From Pseudomonas sp. AN-1 (lineage in GTDB: Bacteria > Pseudomonadota > Gammaproteobacteria > Pseudomonadales > Pseudomonadaceae): DNA of 64,000 nt. The notes beneath the pieces are model-generated. The model ran no database searches, had not been told where the DNA came from, and saw nothing but the letters and a program-made list of their open reading frames with translations. Numbering within the stretch: position 1 is the first letter of the stretch; each line of letters starts with the position of its first letter. Location of the stretch: contig NZ_CP139195.1 of NCBI RefSeq assembly GCF_034057115.1, positions 3,968,001 to 4,032,000 of the forward strand, written 5' to 3'. Below, piece after piece: positions 50,643-60,088 of this stretch. The position numbers and the translations under genes were made by a program.

Positions 50643-51806
50643 GTGGAAGAAGATCTGAACGACGTCGTCCGCACGGCCCTGTCCGAATCCAGCGATGCGG
50701 AAAGCGTGGCCCAGGACCTGGCCCGCCAGCTGATGCATCCGCACCTGGGCTGCGTGCTGTTCTTCTGCAGCGCCGAATACGACCTGCCGGCGCTGGCCGC
50801 GGCGCTGGAGCAGTACTTCGGCGGCGTGCGCCTGGTCGGCTGCACCACCGCCGGCGAGATCACCCCCCAGGGCTACGGCCGCGGCTGCGTCAGCGCGGTC
50901 GGCTTCGACCACCGCAGCTTCTCCATCGCCGCCGCGCGCATCGACGCGCTGGACAGCTTCAGCCTGCTCGACGCCCAGCAGGTGGTCGCCCAACTGGTCG
51001 AGGAGTGCCGCGGCAGCCGCCTGGAGCCGGTGGCCGGGCACAGCTTCGCACTGACCCTGCTCGACGGCCTGTCCAGCCGCGAGGAGCTGGTGCTCTCGGC
51101 GCTGAACGCCGCCTTCGGACGCATTCCCCACTTCGGCGGCTCGGCCGGCGACGACAACCACCTGACCCGCACCCACGTCTACCACGACGGGCGCTTCCAC
51201 ACCGGCGCCGCGGTGGTGGTGCTGGTGCACACCGCGCTGGACTTCGAGGTGTTCACCACCCACCACATCCAGCCGCGTGAGGAGAAGCTGGTGGTCACCG
51301 CCGCCGACCCGGCCAGCCGCACCGTGTTCGAGCTCAACGCCGAGCCGGCCGCGCTGGAGTACGCGCGCCTGCTCGGCGTCGATCCGCGCCAGCTCGACCT
51401 CGAGACCTTCGCCCTGCACCCGCTGGCGGTGCGCCTCGGCGAGCAGTACTACGTGCGTTCGATCCAGCGGGTCAACGCCGATCTCAGCCTGACCTTCTAC
51501 TGCGCGGTGGAGAACGGCATCGTCCTCACCGCCATGCAGCCGGGGCCGCTGCTGCCCAACCTGCAGGCGCTGTTCGACGGCCTCGAGCAGCGCCTCGGCC
51601 CGCTGCTGCTGACCATCGGCTGCGACTGCTTCCTGCGCCGCCTGGAGGTCGAGGCGCGCGGGCTGGCCGCCGACACCGCCGCCCTGCTGGTGAACCAGCG
51701 GGTGATCGGCTTCAACACCTACGGGGAGCAGTTCAATGGCATGCACATCAACCAGACCTTCACCGGAGTCGCCATCGGCCGCCCCGGACGGGGCCTGTGT
51801 CGCTGA
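50643..51806 (+). CDS. nosP: FIST-domain protein NosP (nitric-oxide sensor)
   Basis: A 387-residue cytoplasmic protein with FIST_N (about 35-230: LGCVLFFCSAEYDLPALAAALEQYFGGVRLVGCTTAGEI) and FIST_C (about 240-370) domains. In P. aeruginosa and others NosP binds NO at heme and inhibits the adjacent kinase NahK, controlling biofilm dispersal. It starts at GTG 50643 after CCGGAGG. The nahK start lies inside its last 71 bases, so the two are coupled. The heme ligand cannot be assigned from sequence alone. Confidence 0.9.
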   Translation: MEEDLNDVVRTALSESSDAESVAQDLARQLMHPHLGCVLFFCSAEYDLPALAAALEQYFGGVRLVGCTTAGEITPQGYGRGCVSAVGFDHRSFSIAAARIDALDSFSLLDAQQVVAQLVEECRGSRLEPVAGHSFALTLLDGLSSREELVLSALNAAFGRIPHFGGSAGDDNHLTRTHVYHDGRFHTGAAVVVLVHTALDFEVFTTHHIQPREEKLVVTAADPASRTVFELNAEPAALEYARLLGVDPRQLDLETFALHPLAVRLGEQYYVRSIQRVNADLSLTFYCAVENGIVLTAMQPGPLLPNLQALFDGLEQRLGPLLLTIGCDCFLRRLEVEARGLAADTAALLVNQRVIGFNTYGEQFNGMHINQTFTGVAIGRPGRGLCR

Positions 51807-54375
51807 GCTGCGCGAGCGGCTGGCCGAGCTCGAGGCACGCAACCGCAAGCTGGAGCGGATCAACGCCGCGCTGATCGAGCGCGTCGAGTCCTCCGGCCCG
51901 CAGGGCGCCGACGCCTATGCCGCCTTCCAGCACTCGGTGGTGCTCGCCGAGCAGGTGCGCGAGCGCACCGAGGCGCTGAACCGGGCGATGACCGAGCTGC
52001 AGACCAGCAACGCGCTGCTCAGCGAGGCGCGCGGCCGTGCCGAGACCGCCCACCAGCACCTGATCGACGCCATCGAGAGCATCTCCGACGCCTTCGTGCT
52101 GTTCGACCGCGAGCAGCGTATCCTGCTGTTCAACCGCCGCTTCCAGGCGCTGTGGGGCGACCTGCAGAAGCGCATCCGCCGCGGCATGCGCCTGACCGAG
52201 GTGCGCCGCCTGGCGATCAGCTCCGGGCTGGTGGTCGAGGAGCACAGTGGCGCCGACCAGGAACGCACCCTCTACCGCCTGCACGACGGCCGCTGGGTGC
52301 AGGTCAGCGAGCGGCCGACCCGCGAGGGCGGCCTGGTGATCCTCTACACCGACATCACCGAGGTGAAGATCCACGAGACCGCGCGCCGCGAGCAGGCGGT
52401 GGCGCAGAAGTCGCGCCTGCTGCAGCGCACCATGGACAACCTGTCCCAGGGCGTCGCGGTGATCAATGCCGAGGGCGAGCTGGAGCTGTGGAACGGCCGC
52501 TTCCTCGAGCTCTCCGGCCTGGCGCCGATCGAGGCGCACCGGCCGTTCGCCGAGGTGATGGCCGACAGCGAGCTGAGCCTGCTCACCCCCGACAGCCGCG
52601 ACGAGCGCGGCCGCCCGCTGCGCGAGCGCGAGCAGCGCCTCGGCGACGGCCGCGTGCTGGAGGTGCGCACCCACCCGATGCCCACCGGCGGCTTCGTCAA
52701 CACCTACACCGACATCACCGAGCGCTACCGCTACGCCGAGACCCTGCGCGAGAGCGAGCGCTGGGTGCGCCTGATCACCGACCAGGTGCCGGCGCTGATC
52801 GCCTACATCAGCGGCGAGCTCACCTACGAGTTCACCAATCGCGTCTACGACGAATGGTACGGCTGGCCGCGCGGCGCCATGCTCGGCCAGGCCATCCAGG
52901 CGGTGCACAGCGACGAGCACTGCCGCCTGCTCGAGCCGTACATCGAGCGCGCCTTCGCCGGCGAGAGCGTCACCTTCGAGGTGGCCGAGCGTAACCAGTC
53001 CGGCCAGGAGCGCTACATGCTGCGTTCCTACGTGCCCAACCGCCAGCCGGGCGGCGAGGTGCTCGGCATCTTCGTGCTGATCCGCGACATCACCGAGCGT
53101 CGGCGCACCGCCGAGGCGCTGCACCAGGCCTACCAGAACCTCGAGCGGCGCGTGCGCGAGCGCACCGCCGAGCTGACCGCAGTGAACAGCCAGCTGCGCG
53201 AGGAGATCGACGAGCGCGCCCGCGCCGAGGCGCGCCTGCGCGAGGCCAAGCGCGAGGCCGAGCAGGCCAACCTGTCGAAGACCAAGTTCCTCGCCGCGGT
53301 CAGCCACGACCTGCTGCAGCCGCTCAACGCCGCACGGCTGTTCACCAGCGCCCTGCTCGAACAGCCGGTGCCGGCGCCCAGCGCCGGGCTGATCCGCAAC
53401 GTCAGCAACTCGCTGGAGGACGTGGAGAGCCTGCTCGGCACCCTGGTCGACGTGTCCAAGCTCGACGCCGGGGTGATCAAGCCCGACGTCGGTGCCTTCG
53501 CCGTCGCCGACCTGCTCGACAACCTGGCCGCCGAATACCGGCAGATCGCCGCCAGCGAGGGGCTGACCCTCGACTTCGTGCCCAGCTCGGCGCTGGTCAA
53601 GAGCGACACCCAGCTGCTGGCGCGGGTGCTGCGCAACTTCCTCAGCAACGCCATCCGCTACACCGCCAGCGGCCGCGTGCTGCTCGGCTGCCGGCGCCGT
53701 CCCGGCGGGCTGTCCATCGAGGTGTGGGACACCGGCGCCGGCATCGCCCCAGACAAGCTCGGCGAGATATTCCAGGAGTTCAAGCGCGGCGCCCCGGTGC
53801 GCGCCACCCAGGATCGCGGCCTGGGCCTGGGCCTGGCCATCGTCGAGAAGATCGTGCGCATGCTCGGCCACCGCATCCGCGTGTCCTCGCGCGAGGGCAT
53901 CGGTTCCTGCTTCGCCGTCGAGGTGCCCTACGCGCGCAGCGTGGCGCGCCCGCGCGAGCAGAGCGAACTGCTGCCGCCGCCCGGCGAGCACCTGCAGGGC
54001 GCGCGGGTCTGGGTGGTCGACAACGACGCGGCGATCTGCGCCGGCATGCGCACCCTGCTGGAGGGCTGGGGCTGCAACGTGGTCACCGCGCTGTCCGGCG
54101 ACGACCTCGCCCGCCAGGTCGACACCGTGCAGGGCGTGGCCGACATCCTGATCGTCGACTACCACCTCGACAACGGCCACACCGGCGCCGAGCTGGTCCA
54201 GGAACTCAACGCCCGGCGCAGCGTTCCGCTGCCGGTGCTGATGATCACCGCCAACTACAGCAACGACCTCAAGCAGCAGATGCGCGACCTCGGCCAGGTG
54301 CTGATGCACAAGCCGGTGCGGCCGATGAAGCTGAAGACGGCGATGAGCCATCTGCTGGAGCGGGGGAGGGGGTAG
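51736..54375 (+). CDS. nahK: Hybrid histidine kinase NahK (NosP-associated)
   Basis: An 879-residue cytoplasmic kinase without membrane helices. Layout: N-terminal coiled coil (about 22-110), three PAS domains (about 105-210, 225-330, 340-455), a second coiled coil (460-515), HisKA with phospho-acceptor His524 (AVSHDLLQPLNAARL), HATPase (NFLSNAIRYT, DTGAGI, GLGLGLAI) and a C-terminal receiver with Asp808 (LIVDYHLDNG) and Lys near 862 (HKPVRP). By known biology NosP inhibits it and it signals to the HptB branch. The start ATG 51736 lies inside nosP and is uncertain. Confidence 0.92.
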   Translation: MACTSTRPSPESPSAAPDGACVAELRERLAELEARNRKLERINAALIERVESSGPQGADAYAAFQHSVVLAEQVRERTEALNRAMTELQTSNALLSEARGRAETAHQHLIDAIESISDAFVLFDREQRILLFNRRFQALWGDLQKRIRRGMRLTEVRRLAISSGLVVEEHSGADQERTLYRLHDGRWVQVSERPTREGGLVILYTDITEVKIHETARREQAVAQKSRLLQRTMDNLSQGVAVINAEGELELWNGRFLELSGLAPIEAHRPFAEVMADSELSLLTPDSRDERGRPLREREQRLGDGRVLEVRTHPMPTGGFVNTYTDITERYRYAETLRESERWVRLITDQVPALIAYISGELTYEFTNRVYDEWYGWPRGAMLGQAIQAVHSDEHCRLLEPYIERAFAGESVTFEVAERNQSGQERYMLRSYVPNRQPGGEVLGIFVLIRDITERRRTAEALHQAYQNLERRVRERTAELTAVNSQLREEIDERARAEARLREAKREAEQANLSKTKFLAAVSHDLLQPLNAARLFTSALLEQPVPAPSAGLIRNVSNSLEDVESLLGTLVDVSKLDAGVIKPDVGAFAVADLLDNLAAEYRQIAASEGLTLDFVPSSALVKSDTQLLARVLRNFLSNAIRYTASGRVLLGCRRRPGGLSIEVWDTGAGIAPDKLGEIFQEFKRGAPVRATQDRGLGLGLAIVEKIVRMLGHRIRVSSREGIGSCFAVEVPYARSVARPREQSELLPPPGEHLQGARVWVVDNDAAICAGMRTLLEGWGCNVVTALSGDDLARQVDTVQGVADILIVDYHLDNGHTGAELVQELNARRSVPLPVLMITANYSNDLKQQMRDLGQVLMHKPVRPMKLKTAMSHLLERGRG

Positions 54376-54477
54376 GGACGCCGTCGACGCGGAGCGCGAC
54401 GGGAAGACGCCTGCAGTGCAGGACCTCGACTAGGCTGAGGTGGTCGTTCCTCCACCGTCCACAGGAGACGCAGCCCC

Positions 54478-55131
54478 ATGCTCCCGACCTCCCTCAAGCG
54501 CGGCCTGGCGCTGGCCGCCCTGACCCTCGGCTGCAGCGCCTTCGCCCAGGCCGAGATGACCTTCTTCATCACCAGCACCGGCATGGGCAAGGGCGCCGAT
54601 CTCGGCGGCCTGGCTGGCGCCGATGCGCACTGCCAGAAGCTCGCCGAGGCCGTCGGTGCCGGCGGCCACACCTGGCGCGCCTACCTCAGCGCCAGCGCCC
54701 GTGACGGCCAGCCGGCGGTGAACGCCCGCGACCGCATCGGCACGGGCCCCTGGCACAACGCCAAGGGCGAGTTGATCGCCCAGGACGTCGCCCAGTTGCA
54801 CGGCGACAACCACCTGAACAAGGAAACCGGCCTGGACGAGCGCGGCATGCCGGTCAAGGGCCGTGGCGATGCACCGAACATGCACGACATCCTCACCGGT
54901 TCGCAGGCCGACGGCACCGCCTTCGCCGGCGCGGAGGACCGCACCTGCGGCAACTGGACCAGCAGCACCACCGGCGCGGCCATGGTCGGCCACCACGATC
55001 GCAAGGGCCTGGACGACAGTGCGCCAGCGCGCTCGTGGAACTCCTCGCACCCCTCGCGGGGCGGCTGCAGCAACGAGGCGCTGGCGTCGTCGGGCGGGGC
55101 GGGACTGCTGTACTGCTTCGCGGCGGATTGA
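54478..55131 (+). CDS. Exported endostatin/lectin-like fold protein
   Basis: A 217-residue secreted protein. Signal peptide LALAALTLGCSAFAQA, then MTFFITSTGMGKGADLGGLAGADAHCQKLAEAVG, TWRAYLSAS, and CGNWTSS...HPSRGGCSN...LLYCF. The two Cys pairs and the GGLAGADAHC-WRAYLS pattern recall the endostatin-like/DUF1554 fold, often annotated as lectin. Function unknown. It starts at ATG 54478 after CAGGAGA and lies between nahK and erbR, a position I would expect in other pseudomonads. Confidence 0.7.
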   Translation: MLPTSLKRGLALAALTLGCSAFAQAEMTFFITSTGMGKGADLGGLAGADAHCQKLAEAVGAGGHTWRAYLSASARDGQPAVNARDRIGTGPWHNAKGELIAQDVAQLHGDNHLNKETGLDERGMPVKGRGDAPNMHDILTGSQADGTAFAGAEDRTCGNWTSSTTGAAMVGHHDRKGLDDSAPARSWNSSHPSRGGCSNEALASSGGAGLLYCFAAD

Positions 55132-55176
55132 GGAAGGGCGCCACGTCCGTGTGGCAGGGAGGAAGGCGGGGAGGTC

Positions 55177-55842
55177 TCAGCGGCGCAGGTAGGCGCTGAA
55201 GTCGATGTCGCCGGCGCTGAGGATGGCCTGCACGCGGTTGTGCACGCCGAGCTTGCGCAGGATGGCGGAGACGTGGGCCTTGACCGTGGTCTCGGCGATG
55301 TCGAGGTTGTAGGCGATCTGCTTGTTGGACTCGCCCTTGGTCATGCGTTCGAGCACCAGCAGCTGCTTGCGGGTCAGCGCCTGCAACAGCTCCGGCGGGA
55401 TGCCCGGCTCCTCGTGGCTGGTGCGCCGCGGACTCTGCTTGCTAGAGCGGATGATGTCCGAGGGCAGGTAGACGTTGCCGTTGAGGATCTGCTCGATGGC
55501 CTCGGTCATCTGCGCGCGCGGCGAGGACTTGGTGATGAAGCCGACCGCGCCGTAGGTGATCGCCTGCAGGACGATCTGCTTGTCCTCCTCGGCGGAGACG
55601 ATCACCACCGGGATGGTCGGCGCCTCGTTGCGCAGGGTGATCAGGCCGTTGAGGCCGTGCATGCCGGGCATGTTGAGGTCGAGCAGGATCAGGTCGAGGT
55701 CGTCGTGTTCCTGGGTCAGGCTCAGGGCGCTGTCGAGGTCGGAGGTTTCCATCACCTCGCTGTCCGGGAAGCCGTCGGCGATGACGTTGTGGATCGCCTC
55801 GCGGAACAGCGGGTGGTCATCGGCGATGAGGATCTTGTACAT
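55177..55842 (-). CDS. erbR: LuxR-family response regulator ErbR/AgmR type
   Basis: A 221-residue NarL/FixJ-type response regulator. The receiver domain ([16 protein letters not shown]; phospho-acceptor Asp55 in [10 protein letters not shown]; Lys near 108 in [12 protein letters not shown]) is followed by a LuxR helix-turn-helix ([22 protein letters not shown], then [22 protein letters not shown]). In Pseudomonas such regulators (ErbR, AgmR, PedR1) activate PQQ-dependent alcohol oxidation. ATG 55842 is the start. It is followed upstream by the CxxxCW gene on the same strand, 43 bases away. Confidence 0.85.
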   Translation of the reverse strand: MYKILIADDHPLFREAIHNVIADGFPDSEVMETSDLDSALSLTQEHDDLDLILLDLNMPGMHGLNGLITLRNEAPTIPVVIVSAEEDKQIVLQAITYGAVGFITKSSPRAQMTEAIEQILNGNVYLPSDIIRSSKQSPRRTSHEEPGIPPELLQALTRKQLLVLERMTKGESNKQIAYNLDIAETTVKAHVSAILRKLGVHNRVQAILSAGDIDFSAYLRR

Positions 55843-55885
55843 GGCCTTCACCTGGATTCTTGTCGTTGTCGAATGGGGTGCCGGC

Positions 55886-56431
55886 TCAGGGCAGCGGCTC
55901 GGGGGTGGCGGCCTGCACCGGCAGTCCGGCCTGTTGCCAGGCGTCGATGCCGTCACGGTACCAGTACAGCCGGGTGTAGCCCAGCGCGGCGGCACGCCTG
56001 CTGGCGTTCCACGACAGCCAGCAGTCGGACTTGCAGTAGAGCACCAGTGGCCGGGCGCGGTCGCCGCCGCTGGCCCGCTCCAGGTAGTGGGCGAAGTAGT
56101 CCAGCCACTGCGCCTCGGGCCGGCCCTCGCCGACGTTGGCCAGCCACAGGCTGCCGGGGATGTTGTGGTGGGGTTCGTCGCTGGCGAAGCGGCCATGCAG
56201 CCAGGGACGGCGGAACACGTCGATCAGCACCGGCGGCTGGTCGCTGGCGAGCAGCTGCTGCAGGGTGGCGGTATCGATGGTCTGCGCACCTTTCACGCTG
56301 GCCGGCGTGGGGCTGCGGTAGCGGTCCAGGCGGTAGCCATCGGTGGAGAACAGCGCTTCCTCGCCGGCCTGGGCGGGCAGCAGGCCCAGAAGCAGCGGCA
56401 GACAGAGCATGGCGGCGAGCAGTCGCGACAT
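55886..56431 (-). CDS. PQQ-dependent catabolism-associated CxxxCW rhodanese-like protein
   Basis: A 181-residue exported protein. Signal peptide ([19 protein letters not shown]), then a rhodanese-like domain: [33 protein letters not shown] and [25 protein letters not shown]. The CKSDCW motif marks the family named for PQQ-dependent catabolism. Biochemical role unknown. It lies upstream of erbR on the same strand, likely one operon, and has an ErbR-like box about 85-100 bases before its start. Confidence 0.88.
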   Translation of the reverse strand: MSRLLAAMLCLPLLLGLLPAQAGEEALFSTDGYRLDRYRSPTPASVKGAQTIDTATLQQLLASDQPPVLIDVFRRPWLHGRFASDEPHHNIPGSLWLANVGEGRPEAQWLDYFAHYLERASGGDRARPLVLYCKSDCWLSWNASRRAAALGYTRLYWYRDGIDAWQQAGLPVQAATPEPLP

Positions 56432-56515
56432 GGCAGGGTTATCCCTTGTTGTTTGCGACTATTTATCGGTCAGGCGCAGTGCTTTGGGAATCCTGCGATA
56501 GGGGGCAAGGGGCGC

Positions 56516-56533
56516 TACCAAAGTAGTAATCAG
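56516..56533. promoter_or_regulatory. Possible ErbR-type box before the CxxxCW gene
   Basis: TACCAAAGTAGTAATCAG on the plus strand, TACTACTTTGGTA on the other, is close to the box at 50565. Paired TACC/TACT heptamers suggest a NarL-family operator. It is in the 152-bp gap before the CxxxCW gene. Confidence 0.35.
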
Positions 56534-56583
56534 GGCAGGCCCGCTCCCAGGAAGCGCCCGGTGACGGCCTTGCCGCCGTGGAT

Positions 56584-57837
56584 TCAGGTCGACGGCGTGG
56601 CCTGTCGGCGCCCGGCGTCGAGCAGCGCCAGCCCGGCGAGCAGGCCGAGCGCGTACAGCGCATCCGTGCCGAGCATGGCCAGCACCGCCGCGCAGAGCAG
56701 GCCGGCGAGCGCGGCGACGATCCGCCAGACGCCGCGCAGCAGCACCACGCCGGCGGCCATGCTGAGCAGGTAGACCAGCACGAAGTTGCCGTTGGCATAG
56801 CGGATCAGCTCGTCGGTGGACAGCTGCAGCAGGGCGGCGCCGACCGCGCACAGCGCGCAGGCCAGCACCACCAGCAGCAGCGCGGTGCCGGGCATGCCGT
56901 GGCGGTTGCGCCGCGCCAGGGCGGCGGGCAGCTTGCCCTCGTCGGCCAGGCTCCAGATCAGCCGGGCGAAGCCCTGCACGTAGACGTTCATCGAGGCGAA
57001 GCAGGCCAGGTAGCCGACCACTGCGACCAGCAGCTTGGCCTGCGGGCCGAGCAGCCGCTCCAGCAGCCAGGGCAGCGAGGTGGCGTTGCGTTGCGCGTCG
57101 CCGTAGGCGTCGAAGCTCAGCACCGCCGCCGAGCAGGCCCAGTACACCAGGCCGGCGAGCAGCACGCCGAGCAGCAGCGCCAGCGGGAAGTCGCGGCGCG
57201 GGTTGCGGAACTCCTCGCCCAGGTGGGTGAAGGCCTCGATGCCGACGAAGCACCAGAACATCACCGCCAGCGCCGCCGGAATGCGCGACCAATGCTCGCC
57301 GAGCGGCGGCAGCAGCGGATGGTCGGCGCGCGGCAGCTCGCCGGCCCACCAGATCAGCGCCACGGTGGCGAGGATGGCCAGGGCGATCAGCCCCTGCACG
57401 ATGCCGGAGGCGCGCGCCGGGCGCTGGCCGAGGGCCAGCATGGCGGCGAGGGTGGCCAGCTGGATGGCGAGGATCGCGCCGCGGTCGAGGTCGAACAGCG
57501 CCTGCCAGAAGCCGGTGGCGATCTGCAGCGCCGCCGGCAGGCCGACCGGCAGCACGGCGAGGAACATGAAGGCCACCAGCCGCTCCAGGCGGGCGCCGAA
57601 GGCGCGGCCGATCAGGTGCGGCGCGCCGCCGGCGTGGGGGAAGCGCCGGCCCAGCTGGGCGAAGGTGAAGGCCACCGGCAGCACCAGCACGATGAGCAGC
57701 AGCCAGGCCCACAGCGAGGCCGGCCCGGCCGCGGTGGCGGCCAGCGCCGGCACGGCGAAGATGCCGGTGCCGAGCAGCGAGGTGCTGAGCAGGGCGATGC
57801 CCTGCAGCAGGCCCAGTTCCTTGTTCAGACGACTCAT
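56584..57837 (-). CDS. yjeH: Amino acid exporter, YjeH-like (APC family)
   Basis: A 417-residue inner-membrane transporter with about 11-12 helices. Start ATG 57837 gives MSRLNKELGLLQGIALLSTSLLGTGIFAVP, the first APC helix with its GxG substrate loop. Resemblance is to E. coli YjeH, which exports methionine and branched-chain amino acids. It is divergent from an Lrp/AsnC-type gene 134 bases away, which probably regulates it, as in other amino-acid exporter pairs. Confidence 0.85.
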   Translation of the reverse strand: MSRLNKELGLLQGIALLSTSLLGTGIFAVPALAATAAGPASLWAWLLLIVLVLPVAFTFAQLGRRFPHAGGAPHLIGRAFGARLERLVAFMFLAVLPVGLPAALQIATGFWQALFDLDRGAILAIQLATLAAMLALGQRPARASGIVQGLIALAILATVALIWWAGELPRADHPLLPPLGEHWSRIPAALAVMFWCFVGIEAFTHLGEEFRNPRRDFPLALLLGVLLAGLVYWACSAAVLSFDAYGDAQRNATSLPWLLERLLGPQAKLLVAVVGYLACFASMNVYVQGFARLIWSLADEGKLPAALARRNRHGMPGTALLLVVLACALCAVGAALLQLSTDELIRYANGNFVLVYLLSMAAGVVLLRGVWRIVAALAGLLCAAVLAMLGTDALYALGLLAGLALLDAGRRQATPST

Positions 57838-57971
57838 GGGGTATGCTCGCACGCCTTGGTAGAGGCGCCATCATAGGCGTCCGCCCGCTCCGGCGCCGCC
57901 GGCGAACCGCCGTGTTTGACCGGCACATCGCCGCCTTTGCCCGTCAAACTGCCTGTTGTCGAGATACCCGC

Positions 57972-58391
57972 ATGGACAAGTTCGATCGCCAGATCATCGC
58001 CCTGCTGCGCGAGGATGCGCGCACCCCCATCAGCCAGATTGCCCGTATGGTCAACCTGTCGCGCTCGGCGGTGGGCGAGCGGGTGCGCCAGCTGGAGCAG
58101 AGCGGGGTGATCCGCGGCTATCACGCCCAGGTGAGCGATCCGGCCGGCACCGGGGTCAAGGCCTATCTCGAACTGTTCTACAAGGACAGCCGCTGCCAGG
58201 AGTACGTCGAGCGCCTGCGCGGCTTCGCCGAGGTGCGCCAGTGCTGCGGGATCAGCGGTGAGACCGACATGATCGTGCTGGTCGAGGCGCCGAGCATGGC
58301 CCGGCTCAGCGAAGTGCGCGCCGAGATCGAGCGCTTCCCCGGCATCCAGCGGATCAAGACCCACGTGGTGGTGCAGGAGTGGGCGATGTAG
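57972..58391 (+). CDS. Lrp/AsnC-family transcriptional regulator
   Basis: A 139-residue regulator. The N-terminal HTH (MDKFDRQIIALLREDARTPISQIARMVNLSRSAVGERVRQLEQSGVIRGY) and the C-terminal RAM/ACT effector domain (VKAYLELFYKDSR, SGETDMIVLVEA) are complete. Start ATG 57972. Divergent from yjeH, whose intergenic region it most likely binds, with an amino acid as effector. Confidence 0.92.
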   Translation: MDKFDRQIIALLREDARTPISQIARMVNLSRSAVGERVRQLEQSGVIRGYHAQVSDPAGTGVKAYLELFYKDSRCQEYVERLRGFAEVRQCCGISGETDMIVLVEAPSMARLSEVRAEIERFPGIQRIKTHVVVQEWAM

Positions 58392-58403
58392 CGCCGCGCG
58401 CAA

Positions 58404-58988
58404 TCAGTCCGCGGCGAGGACGATCTGCCCGCGGCTGAGGTCGGCGAGCTGCCGGCTTACCGCGTCCAGCTGTCCGGCCGGCAGCGCCAGCTGCAGCAGG
58501 GCGCCAGTGGCGTCGAACGCCTCGCCCTCGATGCTCACCTGCCACTCGGCCAGCCGCGCGCGGATGCGCGCCAGTTCGGCGAACGGCACGTGGCAGCGCG
58601 CGTGCAGCCGTGCGACCAGCGCCACCCGTTCGCCGCCCTGCAGGCATTTCGCCGCGCTGCCGCCGTAGGCGCGCGCCAGGCCGCCGGTGCCGAGCTGGAT
58701 GCCGCCGTACCAGCGGATCACCAGCACCGCCACCTGGTCGCAGTCCTGGCCCTCGATGGCGGCGAGGATCGGCCGGCCGGCGGTGCCGCCCGGTTCGCCG
58801 TCGTCGCTGAAGCGGTACTGCGCGCCGCACTTCCACGCCCAGCAGTTGTGCGAGGCGGCGCGGTCGCTGTGCGCGGCGATGAACGCCTGCGCCGCCTGCG
58901 GGCTGTCCGCCGGGGCGGCGAGGGCGATGAAGCGGCTCTTGCGGATTTCCTCGCGGTACTCGCAGGGCGCGCTCAGGGTGAAGGCCAT
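58404..58988 (-). CDS. YigZ/IMPACT-family protein
   Basis: A 194-residue cytoplasmic protein. The IMPACT domain is recognised by SRFIALAAPADSPQAAQAFI, NCWAWKCG and FSDDGEPGGTAGRPIL, then VRWYGGIQLGTGGLARAYGG-type sequence and a C-terminal ferredoxin-like domain. Eukaryotic IMPACT affects translation control; the bacterial function is not settled. It overlaps nothing and is 4 bases from rlmF, so the two share a transcript. Confidence 0.9.
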   Translation of the reverse strand: MAFTLSAPCEYREEIRKSRFIALAAPADSPQAAQAFIAAHSDRAASHNCWAWKCGAQYRFSDDGEPGGTAGRPILAAIEGQDCDQVAVLVIRWYGGIQLGTGGLARAYGGSAAKCLQGGERVALVARLHARCHVPFAELARIRARLAEWQVSIEGEAFDATGALLQLALPAGQLDAVSRQLADLSRGQIVLAAD

Positions 58989-58992
58989 GGCG

Positions 58993-60015
58993 TCAGTCCG
59001 CCTGGGTGCCGCCAGCGAGCCAGGCGGCGCGCGCGGCGGCGTCGTGGAAGCTCCAGGCGACGAAGCGGCTCTGCTTCTGCCCCTGGCTCATCGCCACCGT
59101 GCGGGTTGCCACCGCGCCGCACTGCCTGAGCGCCTGCTCGACCAGCGGCAGGTTGCCGCCCTTGGACACCAGGCAGGTGAACCACAGCACCTGGCCGGCC
59201 ACCTCGCGGCTTTCCCTGATCATCCGGCGGATGAAGGCGATCTCGCCGCCCGCGCACCACAGCTCGTTGGACTGGCCGCCGAAGTTGAGTGCCGGCAGCT
59301 TGCGGCTGGGGTCGAGCTTGCCGAGGTTCTTCCACTTGCGCCGGCTGCCGGCGCTGGCCTCGGCGGCCGAGGCGTGGAACGGCGGGTTGCACAGGCTAAG
59401 GGCGAAGCGCTCGCCGGCCTGCAGCAGACCGTGGAAGATGCACTGGGCATCCGCCTGCTGGCGCAGCTCGATGGCCTTGTCGAGGCCGTTGGCGCGGACG
59501 ATGGTGCGCGCCGAGGCCAGCGCGGTGGCGTCGATGTCCGAGCCGAGGAAGTGCCAGCCGTATTCGTGGTGGCCGATCAGCGGGTAGATGCAGTTGGCGC
59601 CGCTGCCGACGTCCAGAGCGCGCACCCGCGCGCCGCGCGGGATGGCGCCGCCGCAGTCCTCGGCCAGCAGGTCGGCCAGCGCGTGCACGTAGTCGGCGCG
59701 CCCCGGCACCGGCGGGCACAGGTAGCCGGGCGGGATGTCCCAGTGGGCGATGCCGTAGAACTGGCGCAGCAGGGCGCGGTTGAACACCCGCACCGCGGCC
59801 GGGTCGGCGAAGTCGATGCTGTCCTTGCCGTAGGGGTTGCGGATGACGAACTGCGCCAGCTCCGGGCAGCCCTGGATCAGCGCCGGGAAGTCGTAGCGGC
59901 CCTGGTGGCGGTTGCGCGGGTGCAGCTCGCCCTTGGCGACCGGCGGGCGCGGCTGGGCGGCGGGCTTGCTGGCGCTGGGCCGGGGGCGGGCGGGGCGTTT
60001 CGGCGGCTGGGTCAT
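58993..60015 (-). CDS. rlmF: 23S rRNA m6A1618 methyltransferase RlmF
   Basis: A 340-residue SAM methyltransferase of A1618 in 23S r[20 protein letters not shown] near residue 32 and the SAM site [17 protein letters not shown] and [12 protein letters not shown] precede the catalytic [11 protein letters not shown] motif. N-terminal Pro/Arg-rich tail (residues 1-30) is typical of pseudomonad copies. I start at ATG 60015; an ATG at 60030 is equally possible and no clear ribosome site decides. Confidence 0.93.
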   Translation of the reverse strand: MTQPPKRPARPRPSASKPAAQPRPPVAKGELHPRNRHQGRYDFPALIQGCPELAQFVIRNPYGKDSIDFADPAAVRVFNRALLRQFYGIAHWDIPPGYLCPPVPGRADYVHALADLLAEDCGGAIPRGARVRALDVGSGANCIYPLIGHHEYGWHFLGSDIDATALASARTIVRANGLDKAIELRQQADAQCIFHGLLQAGERFALSLCNPPFHASAAEASAGSRRKWKNLGKLDPSRKLPALNFGGQSNELWCAGGEIAFIRRMIRESREVAGQVLWFTCLVSKGGNLPLVEQALRQCGAVATRTVAMSQGQKQSRFVAWSFHDAAARAAWLAGGTQAD

Positions 60016-60088
60016 GGCGGGGCGGTGCATCGGGCGGAAAGCCCGGCATTTTCCCACAGCGGTGCAGTGGATGGGGCGGTTTCCGGCC

